NCBI RefSeq assembly: GCF_020283565.1
Contig: NC_060061.1
Location: 25,767,362-25,831,361 of the forward strand
Length of the DNA: 64,000 nucleotides
DNA from: Trifolium pratense
Taxonomy: Eukaryota > Streptophyta > Magnoliopsida > Fabales > Fabaceae
Direction of reading: 5' to 3'
Position 1 is the stretch's first letter, and each line of letters opens with the position of its first letter. A model generated the notes under the pieces. The model made no database searches, had not been told where the DNA came from, and saw nothing but the letters and a program-made list of their open reading frames with translations. Shown piece after piece: positions 36,690-49,805 of this stretch. The position numbers and the translations under genes were made by a program.

Positions 36690-37290
36690 AACCTACGATC
36701 CAGAAGTATCGTGGTGAAATTTTTTGAAATATGAATCCTGAAGATTCATAGTATGATGAAATTTTAAAATATGAATCCTGAAGATTCATAAGCATACGCT
36801 TCTAAAAGTACCGTAAAATATCTTTTAAAATATGAATCCTGAAGATTCATAGATATAAGTAAAATGAACATCAATCCCTGAAGGATTGGATAAATAACTG
36901 ATTTGATCTGTTATACAGTTCTTGAACAATTTAAAAATCAATTTGTATTTCCCACGAATTCCTGAAGAATTCATTATGGATACATCTTTGAAGGATCGTA
37001 CAATTAGATCTATTATATATATTCTTGAAGAACTTAAAAATTCAAATTTTGTTCTCCATGAAATCTTGATGAATTCAATTGTGACACATCCCTGAAGGAT
37101 GTAGAAAATATTTGATAAGATCTATTATAGAGTTCTTGAAAAACTCATGAAGAATTCAATGTTATATAAGGATTGCATAAATAATTAATTTTACATTATA
37201 ACGATGCTATATAGTTCTTGAAGAAATTCCTCTAAATTATTTTTTATGAATTCCAGAAGAATTCAATATACATGTTATCCCTGAAGGATA
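36690..37290. repeat. Diverged short repeats around CCTGAAGATTCAT
   Basis: Variants of CCTGAAGATTCAT, CCTGAAGAATTCA, CTTGAAGAACT and CCTGAAGGAT recur more than a dozen times within 600 bp. Many contain GAATTC or GAA...TTC and so can form small hairpins. They lie just inside the left LTR where the gag leader would be. Confidence 0.55.
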
Positions 37291-39206
37291 GGTTTATCAT
37301 TTTTAGTACCAATTTTATATTTCTATAATTCATGTGTATTGCTCATGATCTATACATGAGATGTTGTTGATAAATAATTTGAATTTAGTGCTTATCATAT
37401 TGAAAGGTATAAACAATCAAACATATAATCGCATGACTATTTATTTTTCATGTACGTTACCTATCAAATGACTATGTTGTTATGGTTTAGCATCATCATA
37501 AGCTATTATGGTTTTAACTTTCAAATTTCATGTACGTTACCTATAATTATTTTTCTTCAAGACCAATAATTTAATTCCTTTAAGAAATAATATAATAATA
37601 TATTAATAGTTATATGTTGTAGCAATTCCTTTAAACTCCTTATTAGTTTTGTCACCATCTAATGTATAAACATACTATAAGAAATTCTATTTAACTATGT
37701 TAAGTATGCTTATCTAATTTGTTTGATTTTATTATTTGATGATATTATCAATAAAAAAAATGAATGAAAAATTATTTCCATAAATGAATGAACTCCAACC
37801 CACTGATGTTACTCCATTCCCAGAAGTGAATGTAGCAACACATAATTACCATGGACAAAATTGTGGTCATGGTCGTGGTAATAGTCATGGCTGTGTTAAT
37901 TTTAAAAGTTCGGCTTCTCACTAGAAGTGAAAAAAAAATGACAAGAATAAAAAAAGGCCGAAAAAGTGGGCAAATTAGCAAAACTAATGAAAATATATGT
38001 GATAGTTCCCGAAGAACTAAGAAGAAAAAGGGAAAACCTTAATATTGAAGTCTCTTTGAATGATTGCTCAAAGAATAAAATTTTCTTGAAGAAATTATGA
38101 AGATTATTGTGATCATTATATGAAGATCACTTGTGATATAGTTCTTGAAAAGCTAAAGCTTTAATATTAGCGCATATTTGATGGATTGCTCAAAAAATAT
38201 GGATTTTCTTAACCAATATTATGAAAGATTGTAAAATTGTGTTTTTCTCTAGCCATTCTGAATAGAGATTTGTTGTTGAGTTCCTGAAGAACTAATTTTT
38301 TTTACAATATGATTAAAGTCCATATGATCTATTTGATCTTAGTATAAATTGGACCAAAATTAAAAGAACAATTATGTATGTCTCTTGAATATGCTCCTGG
38401 AGTAGCAAACTTATGAAAATAATTTCAAAAATATTTGATTAATCATATTTTAGATTGGTACAATTTCAATAATTATCAATTGAAATGTGAAAGTTTTTAC
38501 ATGATAATTTGACTTTATTTCTCGATGTACAACTTAGTAAGATCTCTATCTATCTATTTTATATTTTACTATGAGGTAGACCATTATTATTCCCTATGAA
38601 ATATATGCCTAAGAAAAAAGTTACATTTAGCTTTTTATACATTAAACTTTGAATTTATTTTATGGTGATTATGTTTTCTTAAGCTTTGAATACAGTTATT
38701 TTCTTAATTACTTATAGTTATAATTCGGTTACAGTTTGTAAATATAAACTGATTTTAATTATTCCGGTTACATATTTAAATCAATTGATTGATTTTAATT
38801 TTAAAATCTTTTAATTGTTACTATATTTTAATTTCTAATTCTACTGAAATCCACATAAAATTTTTTTGTTATACTTTATTTTTACTCTTTTAATTCTCGT
38901 ACAAATAAATTATTACTTTTTTTTATTGTGTTCCACCGAAAAGATTTTTTTGTAGAAACATATTTGTTTAGCTTGAAAATATTCATCGATACTACTATTC
39001 ATGAAAAATTAAATTTTATATTTGGTAGTACGAAAATTATTGAAGACTCCAGAAGAGTCAATGCATTGTTATATCGAGAAACAAAGTTGCACTTTGCTAA
39101 TATATTTTATATTTTAAGTCTTAAAGAAATTTGTTACCGAAGGATATTCACATAAATGAATATCATATTGAAACAAGAAACGACAGAGATATTTTATCTC
39201 TATATT

Positions 39207-41473
39207 TTTTTTTTGAAGAAGTTAAAATGGAATATATATTAACAAAAAATAGTCCCCTCAGCACAAGGTGTGCCTAGATGAACTACCAGAGTTTACAAGG
39301 AGACGGAAAAGAAAAGAAAAATATAAATAACACCATCATACAAGGCCCAAACATGATAAAGGACTAGACCACCAACTATGGTAGTTTAAAGTCAAAGTAA
39401 CATTCTTCGACTTCAACCACCTGTAAGAAAATAGCTTGATCTTGTCCAATAACTGGAGAGAAGTGCTAGTTGAGCCTCTGAACAATCTGTGATTTCTTTT
39501 CGTCCATATGATCCATACACTAACAAGCCAAATTAGCTGCATAAAAGACCGGCGTGTCCGAGATCCACCTAAAGATGAAGTGAAATGAACGAAGTGATCC
39601 CGAACAGTACTGGAGTCCGTCAAAGAAATGCCAATCCACGTACTCACCAATGCCCAAAGAGAACCAAAGAAGCTGCAAGAGATGAATAAGTGATGAGTCG
39701 ACTCTGCCTCTCCACATCCAGCTACACACACCTGTGCTGTAGTAGATAATATGCCTCGAGTGACTAGGTTTGACTTCGTAGGTAACCTGTCACGAAGTAG
39801 ACGCCACGCAAAAATGGAAACCTTCAAAGGAACCTGAGGATGCCAAATAAGATGTCCTGCATCGTCCATGGTAACCGTATCCCGAGTAGTCAAAAGCTGG
39901 TACACTCCTCGAACAGAATAACCTGTGTCAGGATCTGGCTGCCACCGCCACCTATCTGAGTACTGTGCCTATAAAGAAATGTTAGAAAGTAAAAGCTGAC
40001 ACTCCCTCAACATGTCCTCCTCCCACACCCTCAGCTGCCTCCGCCAAACCCAAGCCGCCCCATCCATCCCCCACCCTAACGAGAACATCTCAGCCACCGT
40101 ACGCAATTTGGTCTCTAATAAAGTAAACAGACGGCCAAATCGCTCACATAAAGGAGTCTCATCCACCCAGGGGTCAGTCCAGAAAAGTGTATCTGAACCA
40201 TTCCCCACCACCCTAACAACATGCTCCCCGAACCACCCTCTCCCTGACTCTCCAGCACCATCCCTAATACTCACTATCTCTCGCCACCACAAAGACCCTC
40301 GCCGCCCTCCATCTCGCAATCTCCCTCGCTCCACCCCATACCGAGCTGCCAACACTCGAAACCACAACCCCTCTCGATCCACTAACATCCTCCAACACCA
40401 TTTACCTAACAGTGCCAAATTAAACTCTCGCAACTGCCTTACCCCCAAACCTCCATACTCTTTCCGTAAACAAATAGTTTTCCAATTAACCCAAGCTATT
40501 TTCCTAAAATCCTCACACCCCCCCCAAAAAAATTTAATTAAAAGAGATTCAATAGAGGAAATGATACCTGAAGGAGCTTTGAAGAAGGATAGAGCATAGA
40601 CAGGTAGAGATGTCAAGACAGACTTAATCAAAACCAGACGACCACCAAAAGAAAGAAAGCGACTCTTCCACCCAGTTAATCTATTCTTTAAACGATCCAA
40701 CACCAGTTTCCAAAAGCCCAAACGCCTCGAATCACCCCCAATAGGAAGGCCCAAGTAAAGAAAAGGAATTTTCCCCACTTTACAACATAGAGCAGACGCA
40801 GCTTCGCCTAACCAGGATTCAGGAATATTCACCCCAACAAGCAAACTTTTGTTAAAATTGACCTTTAAACCTGACATAGTCTCAAACAACACCAATAACG
40901 CTCGCAGAGCCCGTACATTAGCCCAACTCTTCACCCCCATTAACAGAGTGTCATCAGCAAACTGTAAATGCGTCACCGCAATAGGGTCCGACTCCCCTAA
41001 ACTATATCCCACAAATACATTACGTGAGACCATTGCCTCCATCAACACATTTAACCCCTCCGCGGCCAACAGGAAAAGAAAAGGAGATAACGGATCTCCT
41101 TGTCTAAGGCCTCTCTCGAGAGGGAACTCATCAGTTGGGCTACCATTGACCAGAATAGATGCCGTAGCTGTACCCACACACTCCCTAATCCACTTCCTCC
41201 ACAAAATAGGAAATGACATCCTCTCCATAACCTTGTCCAAATAACTCCAATCCACTGAATCATAGGCTTTCTCAAAATCCACCTTAAAAAGCATAAGTTC
41301 CTTCTTTGACTTTCTAGCCTCATCCACAATCTCATTAGCTATAAGAATTCCATCCAGAATCTGCCTATCTTGAACGAACGCCGACTGAGACTCTGAGATC
41401 ACACTTCCAATAACAAGACGTAACCGATTCGCGAGGACCTTCGCCAAAATTTTGTAAATACTACCTACTAACG
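39207..41473 (-). pseudogene. 5'-truncated L1 LINE: reverse transcriptase and zinc-binding domain, one in-frame stop
   Basis: A perfect 13-bp duplication TTATCTCTATATT flanks it (39194-39206 and 41474-41486). A T-run (39207-39214) on the plus strand is its poly-A tail. The minus-strand frame is open from the truncation at 41473 to 39969 and shows VGSIYKILAKVLANRL, QSAFVQDRQILD, KVDFEKAYDSVDW, RQGDPLSPFLF and FADDTLL (the catalytic Asp pair), then LYLGLPIGG and the thumb/WCWRM region. After a single TAG at 39969-39971 the same frame continues (YSVRGVYQLL) through the RVT zinc-binding-like domain (WHPQVPLKVSIFAWRLL, CGEAESTHHLFISC) to 39336. ORF1 and the endonuclease are missing. It is inserted in the copia element at 36357. 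Confidence 0.9.
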
Positions 41474-44040
41474 TTATCTCTATATTACGAGACATATTAT
41501 CAACTTTTATCTCTAGTTTGTGGTGTACTTATGATATTAGTGCAACTTAAGCACATGTTCAAGTAAACCAGAAGTTTACAAATAAATCATATTAATTTTG
41601 TCATTGGCAAGATCAGTTGGGTCATTTCTGGTCTATTATGATGCGAAAAATTTCTATGGATATGTATTGAATGGCCAGTAGTTCATTCAATCTAATAATT
41701 TTTATGTGTTACTAGTTCCCAAAGGAAGTTGATAAATTAAGTAAATGAGCATCTTTTATTTTTTTAGAATATATATAAGGTGATATTTGTAAATCAATAC
41801 ACCGATCATGTGGACCGATTAGATTTCTAAAATTTGAATTGATGCATCAACCAAATGGTCACATGTATGTTTGTTATAAATTCACAACCAGAAGTTTGTG
41901 AGATTATTTTTAAGAGATCATTTTATATATATTATTCTAGAAAGTATTTGATAAATATCATATGTTAATTGAAATTTATACCAAACATCTTGTGAAATAT
42001 GTTCATACAAACAAAAAATAATGGACCTGAAGATTCATTCTAAGTTATAGTTGGGAACACTCAAACATGTATGTTGAGATATTGAATAGCATCATGCCAA
42101 CAAATTATTATATACATAAGCTCTCCCCTAATTTATTTGAATTTTAGTTTATAAACCTATTTTCCCATATAAACATTTTTGGATGTGTTGGGTACGTCTC
42201 AATTGCTCCAATATAATGCATTTAAATGGGTAGTAAAAGAATATTGGGAAAATAATTTTTATATGAATCTCCAAAGTGAGCCAATAATTAGAGATTTTTT
42301 TACAGCTTTATGGGCTGATTATCAATTGGTGAATTAGTTTTCCCAATATTAGGGGGAGATAATAATCAGCTAAAAATATGAACTAGAAGTTCAATTGAAA
42401 TGTTTTGAAATAAATTAATAATTGTTATTTTGATCCTCTTAGAAATCAATATGAACCAGAAGTTCAAAAGATAACTCATTTGCAAAGTTTATGAAATCAA
42501 TCAACAGCTGCTAATGCTCCAATAAAAATGAATGTCTCTGTTGGAAAATCTAATATTGCAAATGATTCTTAACCACGCTTGAAGCATGGTAAGCAAATCG
42601 GTTTCAAGGATAAATTCCTCAAATAAGATAAGGAGCTATAAAAAGAAAGATGACCCAAGTGAGGATATCAAAATCTCAAAAGAGCATTTGACATAATTGA
42701 TTTTTCAGTTCCAGAAGAACTTATTAGGTACCTAAAATTTATGAAAATAAAGAGATCTCAATAAATTATGTCATGAATGGAATACGATGAAACCGAGATG
42801 AAGTCAACGTTGACAATATTTTTGCACATAATAAATAATAAAGCGCTATATATGTGATAAATGACAATGAGGATCATAAATCAAAGTCTATTAAGGATTA
42901 TAGACAATGAAATGATTGACTAAATAGATAGACGCAATTGATACAAAATTAAACTAGCTTTGCAAAGCGAAATGTTTTTGGACCAGTAGTCCATTTCATC
43001 TGCAGATGGAGATAAATCGATATGAATAAGTTTTCAAGAGAAAAATAATAAAAACAAAATGTTTAGAGTTTGAATTGTTATTCAAGTATATTGATAAATG
43101 TCAATCATTGATTTTCAAGAATCATATTCACCTGAAGTGAATTCAAAAATTAATTAAGTTGAGTAGCATCTGAAATACTCAATTCATGTGAAATATGTGT
43201 TTTAACCTATTTGACTGGCTCACTTGATAATGATGATCCCTGGAGGATTTAGTTATATTTGACAATGAATTATTTATATCTGAGGCTTATATTAATGATA
43301 AAATATCATCTAGACTCCCGAAGAGCTTATGAGATATTCTCATTTAATTTAATAAGATTATATAGCAAAAGTGTTAAAACAGTTTGACATTGACAAATCT
43401 AATTTGTTGTATACTAAAAATGGTTGCAATGTCATTTGATGTGTCATGCCTCAAGAAAATGATGAACAATTTGAATTGGTCATGAAGTACCATATCTTAA
43501 TTCAATTAAGCTCACTAATATATTTGCTATAATTTCGTAGTATTTTATTTTTGCCTATTCATCCAACCCAAATATTGAAGTAAAGCAAAACATACAAGAA
43601 AGTTGAGAAGATGTTTTTGTTGAGGATTGTAATTCAACACATACAAGAAATTCATTGTTTTATTACAAAATGATGGTTCCTGCAACAACTCAACATGAAG
43701 ATAATATCAGACGCAGTGCTAATTTAGAGAAGAGTATAATAAAGAAGGTATGTCAGATTTTTCTACAGAGTCAACTTTTAGTAAAACTTTGGAGCAGCTA
43801 GTACAGAAGATTATTTGATTTTTCATTTCATGTATAATAATTGTCTTTATGAGGGGGAGATATAAATATGTTCTGCACTCTTTTTCCCTTCACCGTGGTT
43901 TTGTCCCACTGGGTTTTCCTGGTAAGGTTTTTAACGAGGCAGTTCACACACAAAGGATGTTGTACTCTTTTTCCTTCACTATGATTTTTCCCACTGGGTT
44001 TTTAATAGTAAGGTTTTAATGAGGCATATCATCGATGGAC

Positions 44041-44053
44041 ATCCAATGGGGAG
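44041..44053 (+). promoter_or_regulatory. Polypurine tract of copia element
   Basis: ATCCAATGGGGAG immediately precedes the right LTR, following the typical CCCACTGGGTTTT / AAGGTTTTAATGAGGCA region of copia 3' ends. Confidence 0.6.
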
Positions 44054-44253
44054 TGTTATGAATAATATAGATGTGGATGTCCATTAGTCTATGCCCATAT
44101 TCTTGGCCCATGTAATCTCCTATATATATGACTATCTCACAATGTAAAAGATACACCTTGAATAGAACAATACAATAGTTTATTCTCTCTTCTCTTTCTC
44201 TCATTCATCTCTTCATCTTTATTCTTGTTATTCTCTAGGAATAGTTCATAACA
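44054..44253 (+). repeat. Right LTR of the 200-bp-LTR copia element
   Basis: Two differences from the left LTR by eye (CTATGCCC for CTAGGCCC; TAGTTTATT for TAGTCTATT). Confidence 0.9.
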
Positions 44254-44258
44254 ATTTC

Positions 44259-45552
44259 AAAATATATTTTATTTTGTTTCATTATTTTTGGCCCCCACCT
44301 AGAAAATTGGCAAGCTTCGTCAGTGTATGAATATGAACTGGTCGTATCTACGGGATATCAACGATATAAAAAAAAAATAGACACTCATAACTCCTTTGAT
44401 ACATATCGAATGCAATTCAAAAATCATTTTGGCGTATCGGTGCTTCAGAGGCCGAAACTCAAATTTTGAAAACACCTAAAACTCTTTCTCTTACATACGA
44501 GTTTATAAACGTTGAAAAACTCTTGCTATCATCCTTCATCGATGACGAAGAACTCTCATCCTTCACCGATGGCATTTTCTTTTGCTTCTATTTTTATGGT
44601 CACATTCATTGTAGTTAAAATCACAATCCGAATCACGAAGTCAGACAATTTTGCGATTGTACTTGCCCTATGAGTACATGCAAAATCGGACTTCGGTCAG
44701 ATCGGGTCAAACATTACTAATTAATGATGGAATCCTATGATCTCTGACCCAATTTAAATATCTTCATAGCCATTTAAACTCTAGATCCTAACGAACATAG
44801 GCCGACTGACCCTATAAATCCAATACCATTATTTTCTCTTGTAATACAGATACAAGATTAAATCATGCTACTTGCAAATCATACCATACCATTTACACAT
44901 GATCATTCACGTTTTATTCTTCAACATGACAGTGTTATGTAATTGAAAACAAATCAAATGTAAAATTAATCCAACACAATCAAATCAAGAAAAAATTTGC
45001 TCAACAAAGAGAGAAGAAATGCATCTAGACTTGAATGTAACTCAACCAGGCATTACTCTCTAAGTAAAGCTCTGAAAATAAAAGATATCATAATTCTACA
45101 AAATCAAACAGGAATTTCTCAGCATAAACCAAGTTTGCGGAATAATTCACAACCCCCATAGCTCATGCTAGAGCAAGGAATGGGTCTAGAGTAGAAAACC
45201 AGAGGATTTTTTTTGCCATCAAGAAAAAACATGAAACTTGTTTCTTTAATCCCTTTCAATTTGCTGCAACATTCTCATCTAGTTTCAAACTATGTCCTTG
45301 TACCCCAAAGATAAAAAAAATATATATGCTGTCAACCTCATAGCAACAATTGAATGAGGATATTTATGAGAAAAATAAGAATCAGGAGAATGCTCAGCAA
45401 TGAGCATATAAAAATAAATAGAGATAAAAAAAAAACTATTCGGCTACTCAATTAATCTGTTGTATGATGTCAAGTAATGAAGGAAATGCACTTCTTGATA
45501 TAAATGCAGTCAATCAAGAAGAACCATGTCATTCATTGTCTTTGTCTTGGGC
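44259..45552. other. Intergenic, downstream of RER4-like gene
   Basis: About 1.3 kb with no recognised gene. The right part probably holds the 3' untranslated region of the minus-strand gene. Confidence 0.5.
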
Positions 45553-48500
45553 CTACTGAACCCCTATCCAACGAGCATAATCCACCCATCTGTAAAGGCA
45601 AAATTATATAACATGAGTCACTGGCAACAAGAAAGCTTCTTTTACAAGTAATCAGAAAGATGTTAAATTTCTTACAATAATGAACCCAAATATGTATTTC
45701 CGGTCCGAGCAGCAAAGCAAAGAGCACCGAGTACAAGCTTGTGCTGGTGCAACAAAGGTTCCAAAAGCCTTTGCTCAATAATTCCAGCAAGAACTTGGTA
45801 CCTGTCACGCAAATCATATTCTTGATTTTTTAGTAGAAGCTTTAGAGAGCAATCTATATATTCAGTTACTACTGCAAACATGAACAGCTCGAACATTTTT
45901 AATATGATGGAAAGTGATCACTGTAACATACATGATGTGGCAAAAGATAAAGTTTTAATTTATATACCGTGAAGGTTCTTCATGAAGTCATACAAACATT
46001 AAAAAAAAAATAATGAACATTTTCCATGCAAGCTTATTCATAGATTTTAGAATAGCTTCGAAAAATTCATCACTAATGGTAATCACGTAATCCTTTTACC
46101 TGAGATTGCTAGAAACTGCCATATAGACACCATAAGCAGCACTGGTAGACAGTATAGGAACATTTTCAATTTCCTCCGCAGAAGCCTTATTAACAGCCTT
46201 CTTTGCGTTAATTGCGGCATTTGTCACAGCTGTCCCAATCTGGATGAAAACGAAATGTAAGTGTTAGTGTTTGAACCCAGTTGATTCCAGTTACACTTAA
46301 AACAACAAATGCAAATAACATGGGAAGATTTTTTATTGAAATAAAAGGCCGTAATAAATGATATAGATACTTGACAAACATTTTTGGCCCTTCACTATCT
46401 CATTCTTCAGAAGCAGTAGATTATAAATGATTTCAAATTCATATTTGATGACCAGATGCAAAAGTAGTTTATTATATTAGAAGATATATATTATACTAAT
46501 CAGTTCACCCTAAAAATCCGTGGGGTGAAAAATAAGTTCAATATAAATAGTGCAAGTGAAGGACCAAGATTTAGACTTGCACTGCAAAATCATGAGTCTG
46601 CTTAACTTTTGTTAATGCTAATTGAATATACATCCAGATGTGCTCATAAAATTAATGTGAAGAGAAACTAAAATGATGTAAAAACTTATAAAAAAAATTA
46701 TAAAACCAGAAAGCAAAAGCAATATCCCAAGAATGATGAGAACTAACCAGTGATGAAGCAGTTCCAACTGCAAAAAGCTTGGACCCATTACGCTGTGCAA
46801 GGTAACCACATTTTTTATAACAATTAGCCACAGCCCAAAGGAAACTAAAAAAAAGGATAAAACAGAAGTCACCCAAACTGTACATACCACAATTGCACCA
46901 ATTCTCTGCAAGAAGGAATATGATGTTCCAGATAGAGCAACCTGTGGAAGGAAATTAAAAATGTGATAAGTAAATACTAAAACTTAGTTGTGAAAATTGT
47001 TTAGTAATGAAAAGCATGTCAAAGTAATCCATGGGATATATAAAGACCTGGAATGCATTATCTGGGCAGTTGTGGAAAAACTTGGTAATAGCCCCTGCAC
47101 TAACTCCAAGTGGTGGTCTAAGAGAAACAGTAGGTGCAGGTAGATACACTAGCATGAAATCTGCGAGTATAGCCATGATCTGAGAACAAAATAAGTAATA
47201 CGGGTGTTACGGCCTTACGGGAAATGACTGCAATTCATGTTTCACAGGAAGCAATATTTTCTCTCAACTATAGCATGTACAAAGTGCAAGATAACAGAGA
47301 AATGTATAGAGTAAAACAACAAAGATTAGGACCTAACAGCGAAAAGACATTCTTTGATCCAAATAAAAGAAAGTGTTTATCAGTAAAAGCACTTAAAGTA
47401 GCATCAATAGTATTAGGACGTAACAGCTAATACCAAAGAAACTATTGTTGTTGGTTTCTCCAATTTGTCTACAGTCTATATCATTCTTCATTATATTTTT
47501 GACAATTTGAACCATCGGTCTCATGATGATTTTATATACCAGAACAAGTGATGACAAATGCAACATACAACAAGAGGAAAATAGAAAACTATTTTGTCAA
47601 CAGATATCTCAAATTCTATTTCTAGTTAATCAAAAACTTTGAAACACAATGCATATCAGAAACATGTTGAAAATAATCTGTTGCAAAGATGAAAATGCTA
47701 ACAAACATACACAAAATAACATTATGGGCAAAGAATAGCATTATATCATGGTCATATCCATCACAAGGTGTCATAAAACAACAACTGCAATTAAGCTAGG
47801 AAATTCACAGGAAAAAATTCTGAGAAATCGAGAATATGCATACCACATCACAGAACACAATTTCCAGCTCATTGAAAAAGTTCTCTCTCCGGCGATCATA
47901 CTCAGCAGCAGTCTAAGAGAGACAAGAAATACAATTAAGAGAAGATTGTCAATTAGCATATAAACATACAAAGTACACAATTAGATCAAACATAATTAAA
48001 AAAAAATAAATAATTAAAAAAATAAAGTAAACAGTTTAATTGCTTTTTTAGCTCAACAAATTTCTTTTAATAACAAATTATATCGATTACAGAGAATAGT
48101 AGTACAAGTAGGACTACACCCAAATGATGGGAAGAAGTACAAGAGGTACTACAGCCTCAAAAATGAAGACTTTAGCTCAACAATTAATTGTTAACTAACC
48201 CAATCTTCTTGTTCAAAATAACAGTACAACTCATTACTAATCTATGAAGCATAGACACTCCTTTGATTATGCATGTCCCGGTAATCTATGAAGCACAAAC
48301 ACTCTTTGATTTAGCATGTCCCGGTGTCCAACACCGACACATTGAATTATGTCATTTTCTCAAATTATTATCGGCGTCGATGTGCCAATATTGTCTAGTG
48401 TTTGTTTCTGTGATTCATTGTAACTATTAACTAATCACATGTCAAAACACTCAATTTAATTAAATTTTTATTCCACCAATAACCAAATTTAATCTATTCA

Positions 48501-49235
48501 ATCAATCCCCCAAATCAAATAAAAAAACATTGTTATCAACGCCTTGTCATGGTTTAATTCCATTACAATTCAGCAAATATGAATAAAACACAAAATGAAA
48601 CAAGAGAAAGAGTTAAACCTTATAAGCTAAACAATAAACGAAATTGAAAATGAAAAAACCTTGGTGAAGACGCCAACGCCGCACTCCATGCCGACCTTAG
48701 CAAGGAAAAGATCATCAGCGAGAAGACGCTCCTTAAAACCAGCAAACTGAAGCAACCACCGCATAAAAGGAGACTTCTCAAGCTCCAGAAACCTCGCAAC
48801 AACAGATGCAGGAATCTTACCTTCTTTGATAGCATTAGCTAGGTCTGCCGGCAAACTCTCCAACGACCTACCTGCTTGCGCCAACAACAAAAGCACCTCA
48901 TTCACTCCGCCGTGTCCATGTCCATCTCCATCATTGCTTTCTCCGCCGTCACCGTGTCCGTCATTACCTTTTCCATCACCGCCGCCGCCACCGTGACCAC
49001 CAAATGAACCACCGTCGTCGTGACCGCCGAATGAACCACCGCCGGTGGAATCACTGGAATGGAGAATGAAGAGAGGATCTGTGCGGTGATTGATGCGGAG
49101 AGAAGGAGAGGGAGTTAGACGGAGACGGAGGGAAGATGGAGAGAAGGAAAAGGAAGGGATGGATTTAGGAATGGAAGGAGATTGAGAGGAAAGAGAATGG
49201 GAGGAAGGAGGAAGGAAGGAAAAAGCGATCGACAT
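45553..49235 (-). CDS. RER4: RETICULATA-RELATED protein, chloroplastic (RER4-like, DUF3411)
   Basis: Family of chloroplast-envelope membrane proteins affecting mesophyll development and leaf reticulation; molecular activity unknown. Minus-strand exons: 49235-48660, 47912-47844, 47179-47048, 46941-46888, 46792-46748, 46239-46100, 45801-45676, 45589-45553. All are GT-AG and in phase, total 392 residues, close to Arabidopsis RER4. The N-terminus (MSIAFSFLPPSSHSLSSQSP...) is Ser/Pro/Arg-rich without acidic residues, as in a transit peptide. A Gly/His/Asp-rich stretch follows (about 65-110, FGGHDDGGSFGGHGGGGG). DUF3411 fills the rest: LPADLANAIKEGKIP, TAAEYDRRRENFFNELE, ILADFMLVYLPAPTVSL, RYQVLAGIIEQRLLEP, ending WVDYARWIGVQ. 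Several segments are membrane-like (exons 3-6). Start chosen as the only Met giving a plausible transit peptide. No break seen. Confidence 0.92.
47913..48659 (-). other. Intron 1 of RER4-like gene with inverted-repeat element
   Basis: A dispersed inverted-repeat sequence occupies about 48241-48420. CTATGAAGCACAAACACT on the left is matched by its inverse (AGTGTTTGTTTCTGTGATTC) on the right, with GTCCCGGTGTCCAACACCGA in between. The left end is present twice (48241 and 48284). It resembles a MITE family I have seen in legumes; assignment is tentative. Confidence 0.5.
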
Positions 49236-49678
49236 TGTTGTTCTTGTTCTTTTCTTTCTTTGCTTTCTGCTTCTGATTCTGATTATGCTTTTGGCTTTTC
49301 ACTTCACTTATGAGGCTGCGCACGACGACTCACTCAGGAGGTTTTTTGAGAGTTATGACTTGTTTTCGACTAATATACTTATATGAATTTATTGTTTTTT
49401 TTTTTTTTAGTAAAATTCAATAAAATAGAATTTTCATTTTGTAGTGTGATGATGTGACTGCCACCTTTTTTTATTTTTTTTGACAATTGCCACCTTTTTT
49501 TTTATTCTTTACAATTTATTTATTTATTTGAGACTATGTTCTCGTGTAATAATCTACTCAAATCTCTCCTAATTACTAATTCAATTCTAATTAAAATGAT
49601 TTGTGAGAGATACTTATATTCTTTTTTCTTTTTTATAAAAAGATACTTATATATATATATATATATATATATATCTAT

Positions 49679-49805
49679 GTGAGCTTAACTCAGTTGGTAG
49701 TGACATCGCACCATATATGCAGAAGTATGGATTCGAATTCGGCACACTCTACTTATTCGCTTTTAAGGTAGATTTTCTAGCTACTAGGCTACTTGACAAA
49801 AAAAA
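49679..49805 (+). mobile_element. tRNA-derived SINE
   Basis: TGTGAGCTTAACTCAGTTGG (A-box region), an ATATATGCAG core, ATTCGAATTC (B-box region, diverged), then CTAGCTACTAGGCTACTTGA and an A-run. The tRNA-like head cannot fold as a tRNA because the arms are not maintained. Confidence 0.7.

Larger units (their letters stand above)
36357..44253 (+). mobile_element. Complete Ty1/copia insertion with 200-bp LTRs (coding region defective)
   Basis: LTRs at 36357-36556 and 44054-44253 both start TGTTATGAATAATATAG and end ATAGTTCATAACA. They differ at only two positions by eye. The 5-bp target duplication ATTTC is at 36352-36356 and 44254-44258. CGTTATCAGCACGA follows the left LTR as primer-binding region, and AATGGGGAG precedes the right LTR. 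The interior keeps recognisable relics in order: a gag piece with PEVNVATHNYHG near 37820, a GAG-pre-integrase WHWQDQLGH near 41600, the integrase piece VIVGNTQTCMLRY near 42050, and a pre-RT linker near 42450. All are riddled with stops, and reverse transcriptase is not recognisable. A minus-strand L1 (39207-41473) sits inside. Confidence 0.9.

Noticed and set aside
40012..41244. Plus-strand ORFs of 195 and 131 codons
   Set aside because: Antisense shadows of the L1 reverse transcriptase frame.
49679..49760. Possible tRNA gene (A-box and B-box-like sequences)
   Set aside because: The arms cannot pair as a cloverleaf, the B-box is diverged, and the sequence continues into a SINE body with an A-rich end; related copies lie nearby.
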